Source: Tillus elongatus
Lineage: Eukaryota; Arthropoda; Insecta; Coleoptera; Cleridae
Length of the DNA: 64,000 bases
Direction of reading: 5' to 3'
NCBI GenBank assembly: GCA_964006375.1
Contig: OZ023269.1
Location: 61,119,968 to 61,183,967 of the forward strand
Below the pieces are notes generated by a model. That model was not told where the DNA came from. It saw only the letters and a program-made list of their open reading frames with translations, and made no database searches. Positions 62,751-64,000 of the stretch are shown one piece after another (the stretch's first letter is position 1; each line of letters opens with the position of its first letter). The position numbers were made by a program, and so were the translations under genes.

Positions 62751-63941
62751 ATGTCATCAAAACTAGAAATATTCAAAAACCCGGAGTTTGACGATTCCAT
62801 CGATCGAGAAGAACTTCAGTCTTACTATTCGTCAACTAAATCATTTGGTAATAGTTATGACGTCGAAATAAACATCAATCAACAAGATGCTTTCGTATGT
62901 CTGGCAGAAACAGCTCGAATAATCGAAGGTACTCTGGAACCTCTAGCAGTAGCAAATCCTATTGGTGAGTGTTAGATCTCAAATAATAGAGAAGCAGCTC
63001 TGTTTGAATCAGTGACCTATGAATTAAATAACAATGAAGTGGAACGAGTACGAGACCCATACACCACAACTACCATCAAAAGCCTGCTTTCATTTAGCAA
63101 GAATGAAGCCAACTCTCTTAGCAATGCTGGATTGAAGGTATCGTCAGATCATATCACCTTAAACGATAACAAGTTTCACATACTCCTACCTATTTGGTTC
63201 CTCTTCAGTTTCTTCCATCAATTTAAAGGAGTGCTCTGCGATAAACATACTTTCCGATTTACAAGAGCTCGAAATGATGCCAACACCTATTACGGTACTG
63301 GCACAGCAAGATTATTGTAACCAACATGTTTTTAAAACATGTATTTCCAAACGATAAAATGAAGTTCGAACTGATGGATAAAATTGCAACAGACACATCA
63401 ATATTTCTAGCATATCTCAAATGGGACATATATGAGCTACCAGCGCTTAGAGATATTAATAAAGATGTGTGGTCTGGTAAAACTGCAACAAACTTAGAAA
63501 GACTTAGATATGTGATTATAGCGTTTCAAACAGATCGAAAAGACAACGTAAGCAAGAAAGGCGACTTTTTCGATAATACTGGTATGGTAGATCTACGAGT
63601 GTTCCCAAATTCACAATGCTACCCTTATGAATCTATGAATATGGATTTTGAAAAATCTAAAGATGCTGAAGCCTACCAGATGTACACAGATTTTCAAAAA
63701 AGTTTTTGTCATAAAAACATGGTGAGCCTCTCTTAAATTATGATGAGTTTAACGATCGGCTCTATTTGTAATCGACTGTCAACACCAGAATGAATCGATC
63801 AAGTCGTCAACGGTGGACATCAAAGTGGAGTTTATGAGCAAAGACAATTTTCCAAATAGAATTAAAGCTTACTGTCTAGTTATTTATGATTGTGTATTTG
63901 AATATAAACCTCTAACTGGTATCGTTAGAGCCATTATGTAA
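62751..63941 (+). pseudogene. Polinton major capsid protein (double jelly roll), broken
   Basis: Starts ATG at 62751 (SSKLEIFKNPEFDDSIDREE). A stop at 62973-62975 interrupts the frame, which then continues: ALFESVTYELNNNEVERVRD, HILLPIWFLFSFFHQFKGVL, RFTRARNDANTYY. A frameshift at about 63310 leads to LAYLKWDIYELPALRDINKD, VWSGKTATNLERLRYVIIAF and FPNSQCYPYESMNMDFEKSK. A second shift near 63765 leads to the end, VIDCQHQNESIKSSTVDIKV and AYCLVIYDCVFEYKPLTG, stopping at 63941. These are hallmark segments of the insect Polinton double-jelly-roll capsid. One stop and two shifts in about 395 codons indicate a fairly recent loss. Confidence 0.9.
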
Positions 63942-64000
63942 TATTTTTAGTATGTCAATCTTGTGAATTAATCCTAATAAATTAATTGTATTTAAATCAG
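63942..64000 (+). terminator. 3' end of the Polinton capsid gene with AATAAA
   Basis: AATAAA lies at about 63976, 35 bases after the capsid stop. The window ends here, so the Polinton continues to the right. Confidence 0.5.

Overview
This is an AT-rich eukaryotic window, almost certainly from an insect. Three things point there: one exon of a Nuclear factor I (NFI) gene flanked by canonical splice sites; endogenous env-carrying Ty3/gypsy elements of the errantivirus type, which are typical of insect genomes; and BEL/Pao, Jockey-like, Penelope-like, hAT, pogo, mariner-like and Polinton elements together. I see no prokaryotic signals. The order of insect cannot be fixed from the sequence alone. 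The only host-gene evidence is the 156-bp NFI exon at complement(15819..15974). If it belongs to a functional gene, much of the rest is intron or flank filled with transposons in several layers.

Layout. 1-4340: a minus-strand errantivirus-like element (gag, protease and RT pieces, PBS-like site, partial LTR). 4700-5800: a tRNA-derived SINE and short repeats. 5440-8100: a DNA-virus/Polinton-type block, with a KilA-N gene on the plus strand converging on a broken Polinton integrase on the minus strand. 8150-10710: dispersed non-autonomous repeats with long (TA)n arrays inside. 11368-13333: a LINE (ORF1 and endonuclease). 13340-13726: a second Polinton integrase fragment. 14744-15700 and 16860-20330: two broken LINE reverse transcriptases on either side of the NFI exon. 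20857-21608: a LINE 3' end between CA/CACG arrays. 22631-24152: a hAT transposase with an insertion. 25950-28700: LINE and Penelope relics. 31195-35130: rearranged repeat pieces and an almost uninterrupted Jockey-like ORF2. 35680-38640: LTR, env and integrase of another minus-strand errantivirus-like element. 38731-40350: a foldback and a mariner-like transposase. 40869-43150: gag, LINE and Penelope fragments. 45080-49264: BEL/Pao and gypsy fragments.

51506-64000 is the most informative part. A truncated pogo-like transposase abuts a Polinton. The Polinton's adenain-like protease gene is split by a 9.25-kb errantivirus with two recognisable LTRs and a 6-bp target duplication (TGCGAG). That errantivirus carries in turn a truncated LINE inside its integrase gene, another repeat upstream of env, a 340-bp copy of its own RT pasted into env between duplicated env segments, and a 74-bp poly-A retroposon with a 10-bp target duplication. 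To the right the Polinton continues with an intact penton (minor capsid) gene and a broken double-jelly-roll major capsid gene.

Sixteen long (TA)n arrays occur, several of them exactly where transposon pieces are cut or joined. Nearly all TE coding regions carry stops, frameshifts or lost catalytic residues. The uninterrupted exceptions are the errantivirus gag, the Polinton penton and, apart from a missing start codon, the KilA-N reading frame.
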